From Halobacteriales archaeon QS_6_71_20 (GTDB lineage: Archaea > Halobacteriota > Halobacteria > Halobacteriales > Haloferacaceae): a stretch of DNA of 64,000 nt. The position numbers and the translations under genes are program-made. The notes under the pieces were generated by a model, which was given only the letters and a program-made list of their open reading frames with translations, was not told the DNA's origin and made no database searches. Positions 14,796-23,368 of this stretch are shown piece by piece; positions within the stretch are counted from its first letter, which is position 1; each line of letters opens with the position of its first letter. The stretch spans positions 8,222 to 72,221 of the forward strand of contig PXRU01000004.1 of NCBI GenBank assembly GCA_003020945.1. The letters are read 5' to 3'.

Positions 14796-17753
14796 TCAGC
14801 CCTTGATATTGCACACCGGGAAGGTGCGGGCGACTCTGTCGCCGATGCCGAGCGCGTCGCTCACGCGGACCACCTCGTCGACGTCCTTGTAGACGCCCGG
14901 CGCCTCCTCGGCGACCGTCGCGCCCGACTGCGCCTTCACGTAGATGTGGTCCTGGTCCGCCAGCTCGTCGCGGACGGTCTCCCCCCAGTACTCCTGTTTC
15001 GCGGCGGTCCGGCTCATCGTCCGGCCGGCGCCGTGGGCCGTCGAGCCGAACGTCTCGGCCATCGACTCCTCGCCCCCGACGAGGACGTAGCTCCCGGCGC
15101 CCATGCTCCCGGGGATGATCACCGGCTGGCCGACGTCGCGGTACGCCGCCGGCACCTCCTCGCGTCCGGCGGGGAACGCCCGCGTCGCGCCCTTGCGGTG
15201 GACGTACAGCTCGCGCTTCTCGCGGTCGACCGCACGCTCCGCGGCGACGGGTGCGCCGTCCGCGTCGACGCCGACGTCGTGAACCTCCCGCTTCGCGATG
15301 TTGTGGGCGACGTCGTACAGCAGCTCCATCCCCAGCTCGTCGGCGTCCGCGCGGAACACCCGCTCGAAGACGCGCCGGGTCCGGTGGGTGATGAGCTGTC
15401 GGTTCACCCACGCGAAGTTGATCGCCGCACACATGGCGCCGTAGTACTCCTCGGCCAGCTCCGAGCCCGCGGGCGCGGCGGCCAGCTCCTTGTCGGGGAG
15501 CTCCGACAGCAGGTCGTCGTGTTCCCGCTCGATCTCCCGGAGGTAGTCCGTGCAGACCTGATGGCCCAGCCCGCGCGAGCCGCAGTGAACGAGCACGACG
15601 ATCCGATCCTCGGACAGGCCGAACGAGTCGGCCACGGCCTCGTCGAACACGTCGGTCACGCGCTGGACCTCGAGGAAGTGGTTGCCCGAGCCGAGGCTTC
15701 CGAGCTGGTTTTTCCCCCTGTCTTTCGCCTTCCGGGAGACGTACTCCGGGCGGGCGTCCGGCCGCCGCCCCTCGTCCTCACAGCGGGCGAGGTCGCTCTC
15801 GTGGGCGTACCCCTCCTCTAGCGCCCACTCGACGCCGCGCTCCAGCACTGCCTCGACGGTGTCGATCCCGCTCTCGACGATGCCGCCGCCGCCGAGTCCC
15901 GAGGGGACGTTCGCGAACAGGCTGTCCACCAGTTCCTCCTCCCTGCCACGGAGGTCGTCGTAGGTGAGGTCGGTCCGGACCATCCGAACGCCGCAGTTCG
16001 AGACGACGAACCCGTTCGCGGCGAAGACGTGCGCGTCGTGTGAGACGCCGATGTCGAACACCGTCCGCTCCCCGAGTTCGGTGACGTCGGCGACCTCCGT
16101 TCGAACCGCGCCGTCCCCTCGGACGTCCGTTCGGTCACGGAACTCCTCGTAATCGGGGAAGTCGGCCGGCGGCCGGGGTCGGCCGTCGCGCCCGCCGTAC
16201 ACGCTCCGCTCGACGTATCGGTCGTTCACGGCGTCGGTCTCCGCGAACCGGCGCTTGATCTCGGCCGTCGACGTCCCGCCGTCCGAGAGCGCGCGCGCCT
16301 CCTCGGCGGTCCGAGCGCGTTCCTCAATGACCCGCCGCTTTCGCTGTAGGTACGCGGCGACGGCCGCCGCCTCCCGTCGCTTTCGACGGTTGTATCGGTA
16401 CCCGACCGTCGTCAGGAACTCGACGAGGTTCGACGCCTCGCTGGAGACGCCGAACCGGAACCGAACCGTCTCGCCCGCCGTCGTCGTCGTTCGCTCGACG
16501 ACTTCGAGCTCGTTCGTTCCGATCCCGAGCTCGTTCAGGTGACGCATCAGGCCCCGCATGAACTCCGCTCCCGCCTCCCGTTCGTCCGCGAGACGACTGT
16601 GTGACACCGACGGCGCGTAGAAGTTCTTCGCGCTCAGGTTCGTCGGCGTGCTCATCTCCGCCCCGAAGAACGCCGAGAGGTACAGGGCCACCTGCCAGTC
16701 GGCGAGCCGGTCGAGATAGCTCGGCAGCGTGAACTCCGAGGCCGTCTTGCGTCCGTCCGGCGCACCGAGCCGGACGAGCAGCTGTTTGAACGCGTTCGAT
16801 CCGGACTTCACGCTGTACTCGGTTCGGTCGAACTCCGTGCCGTCGATCTCGTGTTCGCGCGACCGCTCGTACACCTTCGACGGCGTGAACCCGAGCGCCT
16901 CGATGTCCGCGCGGATCGACTCGAGGTCCTCCGGGTCGCCGTAGAACCACGTCGTCGTGTCGGCGAAAGCCCCGTCGCCGGTGTGGTACCCGACCAACTT
17001 CAGGAGTCTGGCGAACGCGTCGTCGGTGGAACGGAGCGGGAGCAGGTCCCGGTCGCGCAACGCGTCGACGAGCTGGGAGTCCTCCGCCGAGAGATCCGAC
17101 TCGTCCAGGACGGTGAACTCCGGCGGCGTCTCGTTCGGGAGTCCTCGGAACGGGCGAACGTACACCTCGTCCCCGGCGGAGATGTCACGGAGCGGCACCG
17201 ACCCGTCCGACGTCTCGAACCGGTGATCCGCCGTCGCCTCGATCGTGGCTCCGGTGGCGGTTTCGACCTCGTAAACGATCTCTCCGTCGGTTTCTGTGAA
17301 CAGTCGGATACCCGCCGGGACGGCCTCCGTCCCGGTCGGAACGACCGCGTTCTCGCGCTCGAACCCCTCGCCGAGCTCCCGGATCGGACAGCGCCGACCG
17401 AACCGAAGCGCGACCTCGCTGTCCCCAGAAAGGCAGTTGATGTCGTAGCCGACCGCTCCGGGCGAGATGCAGCCGTCGGTCGCGTCGGTCGCGCCGACGC
17501 CGCCGACGGGGAAGCCGTACCCCTGGTGTCCGTCCGGCATACACAGGGCGTGGGTGGTGATACCCGGGAGGTGCGTCGAGTTCCGAAGCTGTCGGAGCGT
17601 CTCGTCGTCGCCGATCTGCTCCAGCAGCGCGTCGCTGGCGAGCACCCGCGCGGGGGCGTTCATCTCCCCCTCGCGCGGGATCTCCCAGACGAACTCCCGG
17701 ACCTTCCGGAGTTCGACCCCGTCGAACTCGCGCGTCTCCGGTGTCTCTGTCAC
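14796..17753 (-). CDS. rtcB: tRNA-splicing ligase RtcB, intein-containing precursor
   Basis: The 985-residue precursor consists of an RtcB ligase of about 505 residues interrupted by a 480-residue intein. RtcB joins 2',3'-cyclic phosphate and 5'-OH RNA ends with GTP and Mn2+ after tRNA intron removal. Ligase motifs are MPDGHQGYGFPVGG, the metal Cys in DIN-C-GVRM at the splice junction, LGSGNHFLEVQ, LVHCGSRGLGHQ and TAHGAGRTMSR with the guanylylated His. The intein sits exactly before the metal-binding Cys, so no active ligase exists until splicing. The GTG at 17753 (V-TETPETREFDG) is the start. Archease is encoded about 1.2 kb upstream on the same strand. Confidence 0.95.
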   Translation of the reverse strand: MTETPETREFDGVELRKVREFVWEIPREGEMNAPARVLASDALLEQIGDDETLRQLRNSTHLPGITTHALCMPDGHQGYGFPVGGVGATDATDGCISPGAVGYDINCLSGDSEVALRFGRRCPIRELGEGFERENAVVPTGTEAVPAGIRLFTETDGEIVYEVETATGATIEATADHRFETSDGSVPLRDISAGDEVYVRPFRGLPNETPPEFTVLDESDLSAEDSQLVDALRDRDLLPLRSTDDAFARLLKLVGYHTGDGAFADTTTWFYGDPEDLESIRADIEALGFTPSKVYERSREHEIDGTEFDRTEYSVKSGSNAFKQLLVRLGAPDGRKTASEFTLPSYLDRLADWQVALYLSAFFGAEMSTPTNLSAKNFYAPSVSHSRLADEREAGAEFMRGLMRHLNELGIGTNELEVVERTTTTAGETVRFRFGVSSEASNLVEFLTTVGYRYNRRKRREAAAVAAYLQRKRRVIEERARTAEEARALSDGGTSTAEIKRRFAETDAVNDRYVERSVYGGRDGRPRPPADFPDYEEFRDRTDVRGDGAVRTEVADVTELGERTVFDIGVSHDAHVFAANGFVVSNCGVRMVRTDLTYDDLRGREEELVDSLFANVPSGLGGGGIVESGIDTVEAVLERGVEWALEEGYAHESDLARCEDEGRRPDARPEYVSRKAKDRGKNQLGSLGSGNHFLEVQRVTDVFDEAVADSFGLSEDRIVVLVHCGSRGLGHQVCTDYLREIEREHDDLLSELPDKELAAAPAGSELAEEYYGAMCAAINFAWVNRQLITHRTRRVFERVFRADADELGMELLYDVAHNIAKREVHDVGVDADGAPVAAERAVDREKRELYVHRKGATRAFPAGREEVPAAYRDVGQPVIIPGSMGAGSYVLVGGEESMAETFGSTAHGAGRTMSRTAAKQEYWGETVRDELADQDHIYVKAQSGATVAEEAPGVYKDVDEVVRVSDALGIGDRVARTFPVCNIKG
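15996..17435 (-). other. Intein with LAGLIDADG endonuclease domain inside RtcB
   Basis: The intein runs from Cys1 of CLSGDSEVALRFG (precursor residue 107) to the Asn of GFVVSN (residue 586), followed by extein Cys+1. Splicing blocks are visible: A (CLSGDSEV), B (ATADHRFETSDG with the Thr-x-x-His pattern), F (VFDIGVSHDAHVFAANG) and G (VVSN-C). Two LAGLIDADG-type endonuclease blocks, LLKLVGYHTGDG and LYLSAFFGAEMS, keep their acidic residues, so the homing endonuclease could be active. The penultimate residue is Ser rather than the usual His. Confidence 0.93.
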
Positions 17754-17788
17754 GGGCGTACCTCCCGCAGGAAGACGGAATAGCGTTA

Positions 17789-18949
17789 CTACCGGTCGGC
17801 GTCGGCGGCGGTGCCGGTGTCGCCCGACGGCGTCGTCCCTCCGACGGCCTCTCCCCCGGTTTCGGGCGTTCCCATCTCGTTGGGCGCCCGGAACACGGCC
17901 GTGTCGACCGCCATCGGCCCCGCCCCGGTGACGAGCAGGGCCGACACCAGTCCGAACAGCGAGATATGGGCGAGCACGGGGTCGTCGGCGAGACCGAACA
18001 GCGTCGTCGTGAACACGACGAACGCGGCCGCGGAGGAGGCGCGGGTGAAGAAGCCGAGCACCAGCAACACCCCGAGGAACAGCTCCGTGAGAGAGGCGCC
18101 CAGCACCCACAGCTCCGGCGGCACCGGAACCACCGTCGACAGGCCGTACTTCTCGACGACCGCCAGCGCCTGTGCCGGCGCCAGCAGCTTCTCGGCGAAC
18201 GCGAGGTACGCGAACACGATCCCCATCCCCACCCGGAGCACCGTGGGGACGAACTTGCGGTACGGGTCGATGCGCTCGCCGACCGGGACGGCGATCCGGC
18301 GGTAGAACGGGTCGAACCGCGAGTAGAGGGTTTCCTCGTTGGCGGCCATCCGCGCGATGACGTGGTCGGCGCTGGGTCGCCCGCCGCCCACGAGCACGAT
18401 GGCGAGCAGCCCCGCGAGGTACTCGAACGCGAAGAACAGCTGCGGATGCGACGGCAGCAACACGAGGTACGACAGCACCGTCAGGCCCGCGACGAGCCGC
18501 GTCGCCAACCCGAACAGCAGCAGAAACCCCACGGCGACGCCGAACAGCCTGATCGGGACGACCGTGTCGGCGTTCGTCAGAAGCGGCGTGAACAGGTAGC
18601 CGGCGAACCCCGCACCGAGCATCGGCAGGCCGATGGCGAGCCGGAGCAGCCACGGCAGGAGGTCCGTGTAGTCGGCCAGCGCCCGTCTGAACGCCCTCGC
18701 GTCCGACCGAACCGGCCGGAGGCGGAGGTACGCCGCCATCGTCCCGAGGAGGACGACGCCCCCGCCCCCCAGCGCGACGAGGACGGCCGGCTCGGACAGC
18801 GCGGCCCGCATGAACGCGACGGGGTCGCCACGCTCGCTCGTGTCGGTCACGTACTCGACGTGTGCGGCGGCGACGCCGGTCGCCGCGAGCACGGTCCCGA
18901 CCGCGACCGCCGCCGCCCGCACCGCCGCCGTCGATCTGTGGGATCGCAT
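17789..18949 (-). CDS. DoxX/TQO-like membrane protein
   Basis: The 386-residue protein has an N-terminal signal-like segment, an extracytoplasmic stretch (AHVEYVTDTSERGDP) and about eight to nine hydrophobic segments. Two DoxX-like repeats are visible (LRLAIGLPMLGAGFAGYLFTP and LRVGMGIVFAYLAFAEKLLAP), each followed by an FLGVLLVLGFFTR-like segment. DoxX proteins are linked to quinone and thiol redox systems, but the role of this one is unknown. It lies between archease and rtcB on the same strand, 35 bases before the rtcB start, so these may form one transcript. The ATG at 18949 is chosen because it begins the signal-like segment. Confidence 0.75.
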   Translation of the reverse strand: MRSHRSTAAVRAAAVAVGTVLAATGVAAAHVEYVTDTSERGDPVAFMRAALSEPAVLVALGGGGVVLLGTMAAYLRLRPVRSDARAFRRALADYTDLLPWLLRLAIGLPMLGAGFAGYLFTPLLTNADTVVPIRLFGVAVGFLLLFGLATRLVAGLTVLSYLVLLPSHPQLFFAFEYLAGLLAIVLVGGGRPSADHVIARMAANEETLYSRFDPFYRRIAVPVGERIDPYRKFVPTVLRVGMGIVFAYLAFAEKLLAPAQALAVVEKYGLSTVVPVPPELWVLGASLTELFLGVLLVLGFFTRASSAAAFVVFTTTLFGLADDPVLAHISLFGLVSALLVTGAGPMAVDTAVFRAPNEMGTPETGGEAVGGTTPSGDTGTAADADR

Positions 18950-19001
18950 CACACCGCATACCGAGGGCACGAGGGTAAGTTCTGTCCTCCCGGCGACGCG
19001 G

Positions 19002-19463
19002 TCAGACATCGAACACTACGTACGCCCGCCACCCGTCGGCCGTCTCCGACAGCTCCATCTCGGAGTAGGTCACCGCCTTCACGTCCCTCGCGGTCACGTC
19101 GGCCAGCGGCACCCCCCGGGCCGACGCCTCGACCACCCAGTCGCCGTCGACGGTGCGGACGCTCGCACGATGGTCGGTCGGGAGCACGAGTCGGACGTCG
19201 CGCTCGTAGATGCACTCGTCGAGGTAGTCGAACAGCGCCGCCTCCGGCGACTCGGACCGGACGTCGATCGGGAACCGCTCGCCCCCGTCCGGAACCGCCT
19301 CACACATCGCCGCGGTCAGCCCGTCCGCGACCGCGGCGAACACGCCCCCCGGCGAACCGGCGGTCGCCGCGACGGCGACGTCGGCGGTGTGGTCGCGCAG
19401 CTCGAACCCCCCCCGGGTGCGGTCGGTCCGGCGTCGACCGCCGCTCGCGTCGTCGTCGGTCAC
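19002..19463 (-). CDS. Archease, RtcB activator
   Basis: The 153-residue protein matches archease, which accelerates guanylylation and gives multiple turnover to RtcB. Seen in sequence are the N-terminal GFELRDHTADVAVAATAGS with the metal-binding Asp/His cluster, EAALFDYLDECIYERDV, and the C-terminal ARDVKAVTYSEMELSE. The first 15 residues are a basic/acidic low-complexity leader. It is 52 bases upstream of the DoxX-like gene and on the same strand as rtcB, so ligase and activator are clustered with one intervening gene. Confidence 0.9.
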   Translation of the reverse strand: MTDDDASGGRRRTDRTRGGFELRDHTADVAVAATAGSPGGVFAAVADGLTAAMCEAVPDGGERFPIDVRSESPEAALFDYLDECIYERDVRLVLPTDHRASVRTVDGDWVVEASARGVPLADVTARDVKAVTYSEMELSETADGWRAYVVFDV

Positions 19464-19724
19464 TGTCCGGGGCGGCCTTCGACGCGACGAGGGTTAACCT
19501 ATCCGTCGTGGTCGGCCGACTCCACTCCCTCACACCCTCGTCGGGATGACCGGCGACTCCGCCGCGGTGAGCATCGACCCGGTCGTCCGCGACCCGGGAC
19601 CTATCCGCCCGTGTCGTCGGTGCCGCCCCGAACGGATCGGAGTCGCCGTGGCGGAGAGGCGGCGAGCGGGCGGCTCCGACGCCGACGGTGGAATTAAATG
19701 TCCCTCAGGTCTATCGAAGGTGTA

Positions 19725-20198
19725 GTGAGTGTCAACGTCGAGAAGCGCGTGAACCCCCCGGGCAACGCCACCCACGCCGAGGCCGCCTGGGCGCTGAAAG
19801 AGGAGATCCGGGCGACAGACGGGGTGCTCAAGCAGCGCCGCGGCTTCTTCGTGGACGCCTACCGTCGCGCCGACTGTCACCTCCTCGTCGAGGACGACGA
19901 GCTCGTCGGCTTCGCCGCCGCCCGACGCGACGGCTACATCCTCTTTCTGGCCGTCGCGCCCGACGCCCGCGGCCGCGGGTACGGAAAGCGGCTGGTCGCG
20001 GAGGTCGCCGAGGAGAACCGCTCGGTGTCGTGTCACGCGCGGACGACGAACGAGGCGGCGCTGTCGTTCTACGAGCACATCGACTTCGAGGTCGTCCGCC
20101 GCATCGACGACTACTACGAGGACGGCGGCGACGCCTACTACCTGAAGCTCGGCGACGACTCCTCGCTCACCGACCGGCTCTCGGAGTTCCTCCGGTAG
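19725..20198 (+). CDS. GNAT-family N-acetyltransferase
   Basis: The 157-residue protein has the acetyl-CoA-binding core of the GNAT fold: YILFLAVAPDARGRGYGKRLVAEVA with the Q/RxxGxG/A-type loop, then TTNEAALSFYEHIDFEVVRRI. The N-terminal half has GVLKQRRGFFVDAYRRADCH. The acceptor substrate is not evident. The GTG at 19725 (V-SVNVEKRV) is chosen over the ATG at 19698 because an ATTAAAT TATA-like sequence at 19693-19699 lies 27 bases before the GTG, which fits a leaderless message, and the longer start would overlap that promoter. Confidence 0.85.
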   Translation: MSVNVEKRVNPPGNATHAEAAWALKEEIRATDGVLKQRRGFFVDAYRRADCHLLVEDDELVGFAAARRDGYILFLAVAPDARGRGYGKRLVAEVAEENRSVSCHARTTNEAALSFYEHIDFEVVRRIDDYYEDGGDAYYLKLGDDSSLTDRLSEFLR

Positions 20199-20764
20199 CG
20201 GTTTGTACCGCAGCGGCGTAGCCCCGGGTGCGCGCCTTCAGTCCCCGCCCCAGTACACCCGTCAGGGTGCGATGACGGCGCGGAGAACCCGGGCGCGCGA
20301 CACACGGCCCGCCGCGAGCCGCGGTCGCGGCCGCCCGGCACGAGGGTTTCCCGGCCGACGCGGCACGCCGCCACGGGATGACGCCGGCTCGTTAGTGTCC
20401 CGGGCGCACACCTTCGGACGGACCCGACCGCGTGAGCCGGCGGTCCGTCCGCGAGGACGCCCCTCCGTCGGCAGGCAGAACCCCTGATCCGCGGAGGGCG
20501 TTCGGTTCGGCCGGTGTCGCACCACATTTCCGTCGACGACCGTCGCCAGCGACCCGCAACGGCACCCGGGACGCGAGGGGGGGATCGTCCATGACCGACC
20601 GGAAACGAGCGTGGGGACGGCGTCGTGCGGGCGGCGATCCGTCGCGGGCCGAACACGCGGAGGGCGGCCGGACGAGACGGGCCGCCGAGGCGGCTGTCGG
20701 CGGCACCCTCCCGGTCGCGGGTCTCCGCCACCGCTCGGCCTCGGCCTCGCCCGGGGCCGGGGCG
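20199..20764. other. 566-base spacer between convergent genes, no protein gene seen
   Basis: No frame here has the acidic composition of the neighbouring genes; the open frames translate to Arg/Pro/Gly-rich products. A perfect nine-base inverted repeat is present: GGACGGACC at 20416-20424 pairs with GGTCCGTCC at 20442-20450, with a 17-base loop. The spacer is unusually long for this gene-dense window and could encode a structured RNA, but it matches no RNA family that I can recognise. Confidence 0.4.
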
Positions 20765-21874
20765 CTACAGGCCGGCGACGTCCTCGATCGCGTCGGTCAG
20801 CCGGCGAATCGAGTCAACGTCGTGTTCGCCCATGTGCCCGATCCGGAACGTCTCCTCGCCGAGCCGGGAGCCGTAGCCGTTCGAGAACACCATGTCGTAC
20901 TCCTCGGACACCGCCTCGATCGTCCCGGCGACGTCGATCCCCCGGGTGTTCTCGATGCACGCGACCGTCCGCGACTCGTACCCCTCCTCGGGGAACACGT
21001 CGAAGTGGTCGCGCGCCCACTCGCGGGTGTACTCGGCCATCTCGCGGTGGCGCCGCGAGCGCTCCCGGTGGCCCTCCCGGAGCATGTGCTTCATCTGCTC
21101 GCGGTACGCCAGCATGATCGGGATCGCCGGCGTCGAGTGGGTCTGTCCCTTCCGGTCGTAGTAGTCCAGCGCGCGCCGGAAGCCGCCGTACCAGGAGGCG
21201 GAGTCGGACGCCGACTCGCGCTCGTACGCCTCGTCGCTCACGACACACACCGCCAGCCCCGGCGGCATCGCGAACGCCTTCTGGGTGGAGTTGAAGATGA
21301 CGTCGATGCCGTGGCCGTCGATGTCGACGTAGTCGCCGCCCAGCGACGACACCGCGTCGACCACGAAGCAGGTGTCCGGGTACTCGTCGACGACGTCGCC
21401 GATCGCCTCGATCGGGTTGCGGACGCCGGTGGAGCTCTCGTTCATCACGCAGCCCACGACGTCGTAGCCGGTCTCGCCGGACTCGATCGCCTCGCGCACG
21501 TCCTCGGGCTTGATCGCCTTCCCCCAGTCGTACTCCAGGCGGTCGACGTCCTTCCCGAGCCGGTCGCCCACGTTCGCGAACCGCTCGCTGAAGCTCCCCG
21601 ACGTCGCCACGAGCATGTCGTCCTCGACGAGGTTCAGCGCGGCGGCCTCCCAGAACTCCGTCCCCGAGGCGGTGAGGATCATCACGTCGTGGTCGGTGTC
21701 GAGGAACTCCCGCGTGTCCTCGACGATGGTCGTGTACAGGTCCGTCATCCGGTCCGTGCGGTGGCCGAACATCGGCTGTGCCATCGCCTCGATCACCGGC
21801 TCGCGCACCTCGGTCGGCCCCGGGATGAACAGCTCCTTCTCCGGGTAGTCCGTGTACTCGCGTTGCTTGCTCAC
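20765..21874 (-). CDS. Alanine-glyoxylate/serine-pyruvate-type aminotransferase
   Basis: The 369-residue class V PLP aminotransferase has the family start ELFIPGPTEVREPV, then MFGHRTDRMTDLY and LTASGTEFWEAAALNLV. The pyridoxal Lys is in FNSTQKAFAMPPG, preceded by the Asp of FVVDAVSSLGGDYVDIDG. It likely moves amino groups between Ala or Ser and glyoxylate or pyruvate in the cytosol; phosphoserine or other variants cannot be excluded. The GTG at 21874 (V-SKQREYTDYPEKE) is used because the family motif begins 15 residues later and no ATG is suitably placed. It is divergent from the cystathionine gamma-synthase-family gene. Confidence 0.85.
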   Translation of the reverse strand: MSKQREYTDYPEKELFIPGPTEVREPVIEAMAQPMFGHRTDRMTDLYTTIVEDTREFLDTDHDVMILTASGTEFWEAAALNLVEDDMLVATSGSFSERFANVGDRLGKDVDRLEYDWGKAIKPEDVREAIESGETGYDVVGCVMNESSTGVRNPIEAIGDVVDEYPDTCFVVDAVSSLGGDYVDIDGHGIDVIFNSTQKAFAMPPGLAVCVVSDEAYERESASDSASWYGGFRRALDYYDRKGQTHSTPAIPIMLAYREQMKHMLREGHRERSRRHREMAEYTREWARDHFDVFPEEGYESRTVACIENTRGIDVAGTIEAVSEEYDMVFSNGYGSRLGEETFRIGHMGEHDVDSIRRLTDAIEDVAGL

Positions 21875-22018
21875 AGAACCCACCTGATGCGTGCCACTGC
21901 GCGGCGTGTCGGCATGGGACTTGTGATTCGCCCGACGCCGCCGTCGGGACGTCCGCCGGGTCGTCCCGTCCTGCATGGGATGGCAAGAATCACACCGGCG
22001 GGAGCCGTCGGTCCGGCC

Positions 22019-23191
22019 ATGACCGACTACGGCGACGAGGGGCGTCGCATCGAGACGACCGCGATCCACGCCGGCCAGGAGCCGGACGAGGGGACGGGCG
22101 CGCTGATGACGCCCATCCACGCCAACTCCACGTACGAGCAGGACGCGCCGGGCGACCACCGGGGGTACGAGTACAACCGGACGGGCAACCCCACCCGGAC
22201 GGACCTGGAGGCGAACGTCGCGGCCCTGGAGGGCGGCGAGTACGGCCGCGCGTTCTCCTCGGGGATGGGGTCGATCAACACCGTGTTGAACCTGCTGTCG
22301 GCGGGCGATCACGTCGTCACCGGCGACGACGTGTACGGCGGCACCCACCGCATCTTCACGCAGGTGTACGAGGAGTACGACCTGGCGTTCGACTTCGTCG
22401 ACACGACCGACCACGACGCCGTCCGCGACGCGATGACCGAGTCCACCGAACTGCTGTGGGTCGAGACGCCGACCAACCCCCTAATGCGGGTCAACGACAT
22501 CGGCGCGCTCGCGGACGTCGCCCACGAGTACGACGCGCTGTGTGCCGTCGACAACACGTTCGCGACGCCGTACCTCCAGCGCCCGCTGGAGCACGGCGCC
22601 GACGTCGTGAGCCACTCGCTGACGAAGTACCTCGGCGGCCACTCCGACGTCGTCGGCGGCGCGCTCGTCACCGACGACGCCGACCTCGACGAGCGGCTCG
22701 GCTTCTATCAGAACTCCGTCGGCGCGACACCGTCGCCGTTCGACTGCTTCCTCGTGCTCCGGGGGACGAAGACCCTCCCGGTCCGGATGGACCGTCACTG
22801 CGAGAACGCCCGCACCCTCGCCTCGTGGCTCGACGACCACGAGGCCGTCTCGCGGGTGTACTACCCGGGTCTGGACTCCCACCCGCAACACGACCTCGCC
22901 GCCGAGCAGATGGACGACTTCGGCGGGATGCTCTCGTTCGAGTTCGACGGCACGCTGGAGCAGGCGAGCACGGTCGTCGAGGAGACGGAGGTGTTCACCC
23001 TCGCGGAGAGCCTCGGCGGCGTCGAGAGCCTCATCGAACAGCCGGCCGCGATGACCCACGCCGCCATCCCCGCCGAGGAGCGCGAGGCCGCCGGCCTCAC
23101 CGACGGGCTGATCCGCGTCTCCGTCGGCGTCGAACACGTCGACGACATGCGGGCCGACCTCGACGCCGCGTTCGACGCGGCCGCCGAGTAG
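22019..23191 (+). CDS. Cystathionine gamma-synthase/lyase family enzyme
   Basis: The 390-residue PLP enzyme of the trans-sulfuration family has RRIETTAIHAGQEPDEGTGA, YEYNRTGNPTRTDLE and the phosphate-binding AFSSGMGSINTVLNLL. It also has WVETPTNPLMRVNDI, AVDNTFATPYLQRPL and the PLP Lys in SHSLTKYLGGHSDVVGG. The synthase, lyase and O-acetylhomoserine sulfhydrylase activities cannot be separated by sequence alone. The asd gene downstream (homoserine/methionine branch) supports a role in sulfur amino acid metabolism. The ATG at 22019 begins the conserved N-terminus (MTDYGDEG). Confidence 0.9.
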   Translation: MTDYGDEGRRIETTAIHAGQEPDEGTGALMTPIHANSTYEQDAPGDHRGYEYNRTGNPTRTDLEANVAALEGGEYGRAFSSGMGSINTVLNLLSAGDHVVTGDDVYGGTHRIFTQVYEEYDLAFDFVDTTDHDAVRDAMTESTELLWVETPTNPLMRVNDIGALADVAHEYDALCAVDNTFATPYLQRPLEHGADVVSHSLTKYLGGHSDVVGGALVTDDADLDERLGFYQNSVGATPSPFDCFLVLRGTKTLPVRMDRHCENARTLASWLDDHEAVSRVYYPGLDSHPQHDLAAEQMDDFGGMLSFEFDGTLEQASTVVEETEVFTLAESLGGVESLIEQPAAMTHAAIPAEEREAAGLTDGLIRVSVGVEHVDDMRADLDAAFDAAAE

Positions 23192-23368
23192 TCGCCGCAG
23201 TTCGGCCCGGGACGTCACGGACGCCGAGGATCCGCCGCCGACGGCGCCGCGGATCCGACTGTTCGTCGCCGAGCGGTCGCGTCCGACGGCGCCTCGCGGC
23301 CGCGGCAAACCTCGCCGCCCGGTCCCGCATCCGAAGGGTCTTATTCGCCTGTGCCACAGGACCACACC

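Noticed and set aside
20262-20525. Possible 87-residue protein on the minus strand in the long spacer
   Set aside because: The product is strongly basic and Arg/Pro-rich, opposite to the acidic proteome, and has no start signal. It reflects GC-rich non-coding DNA.
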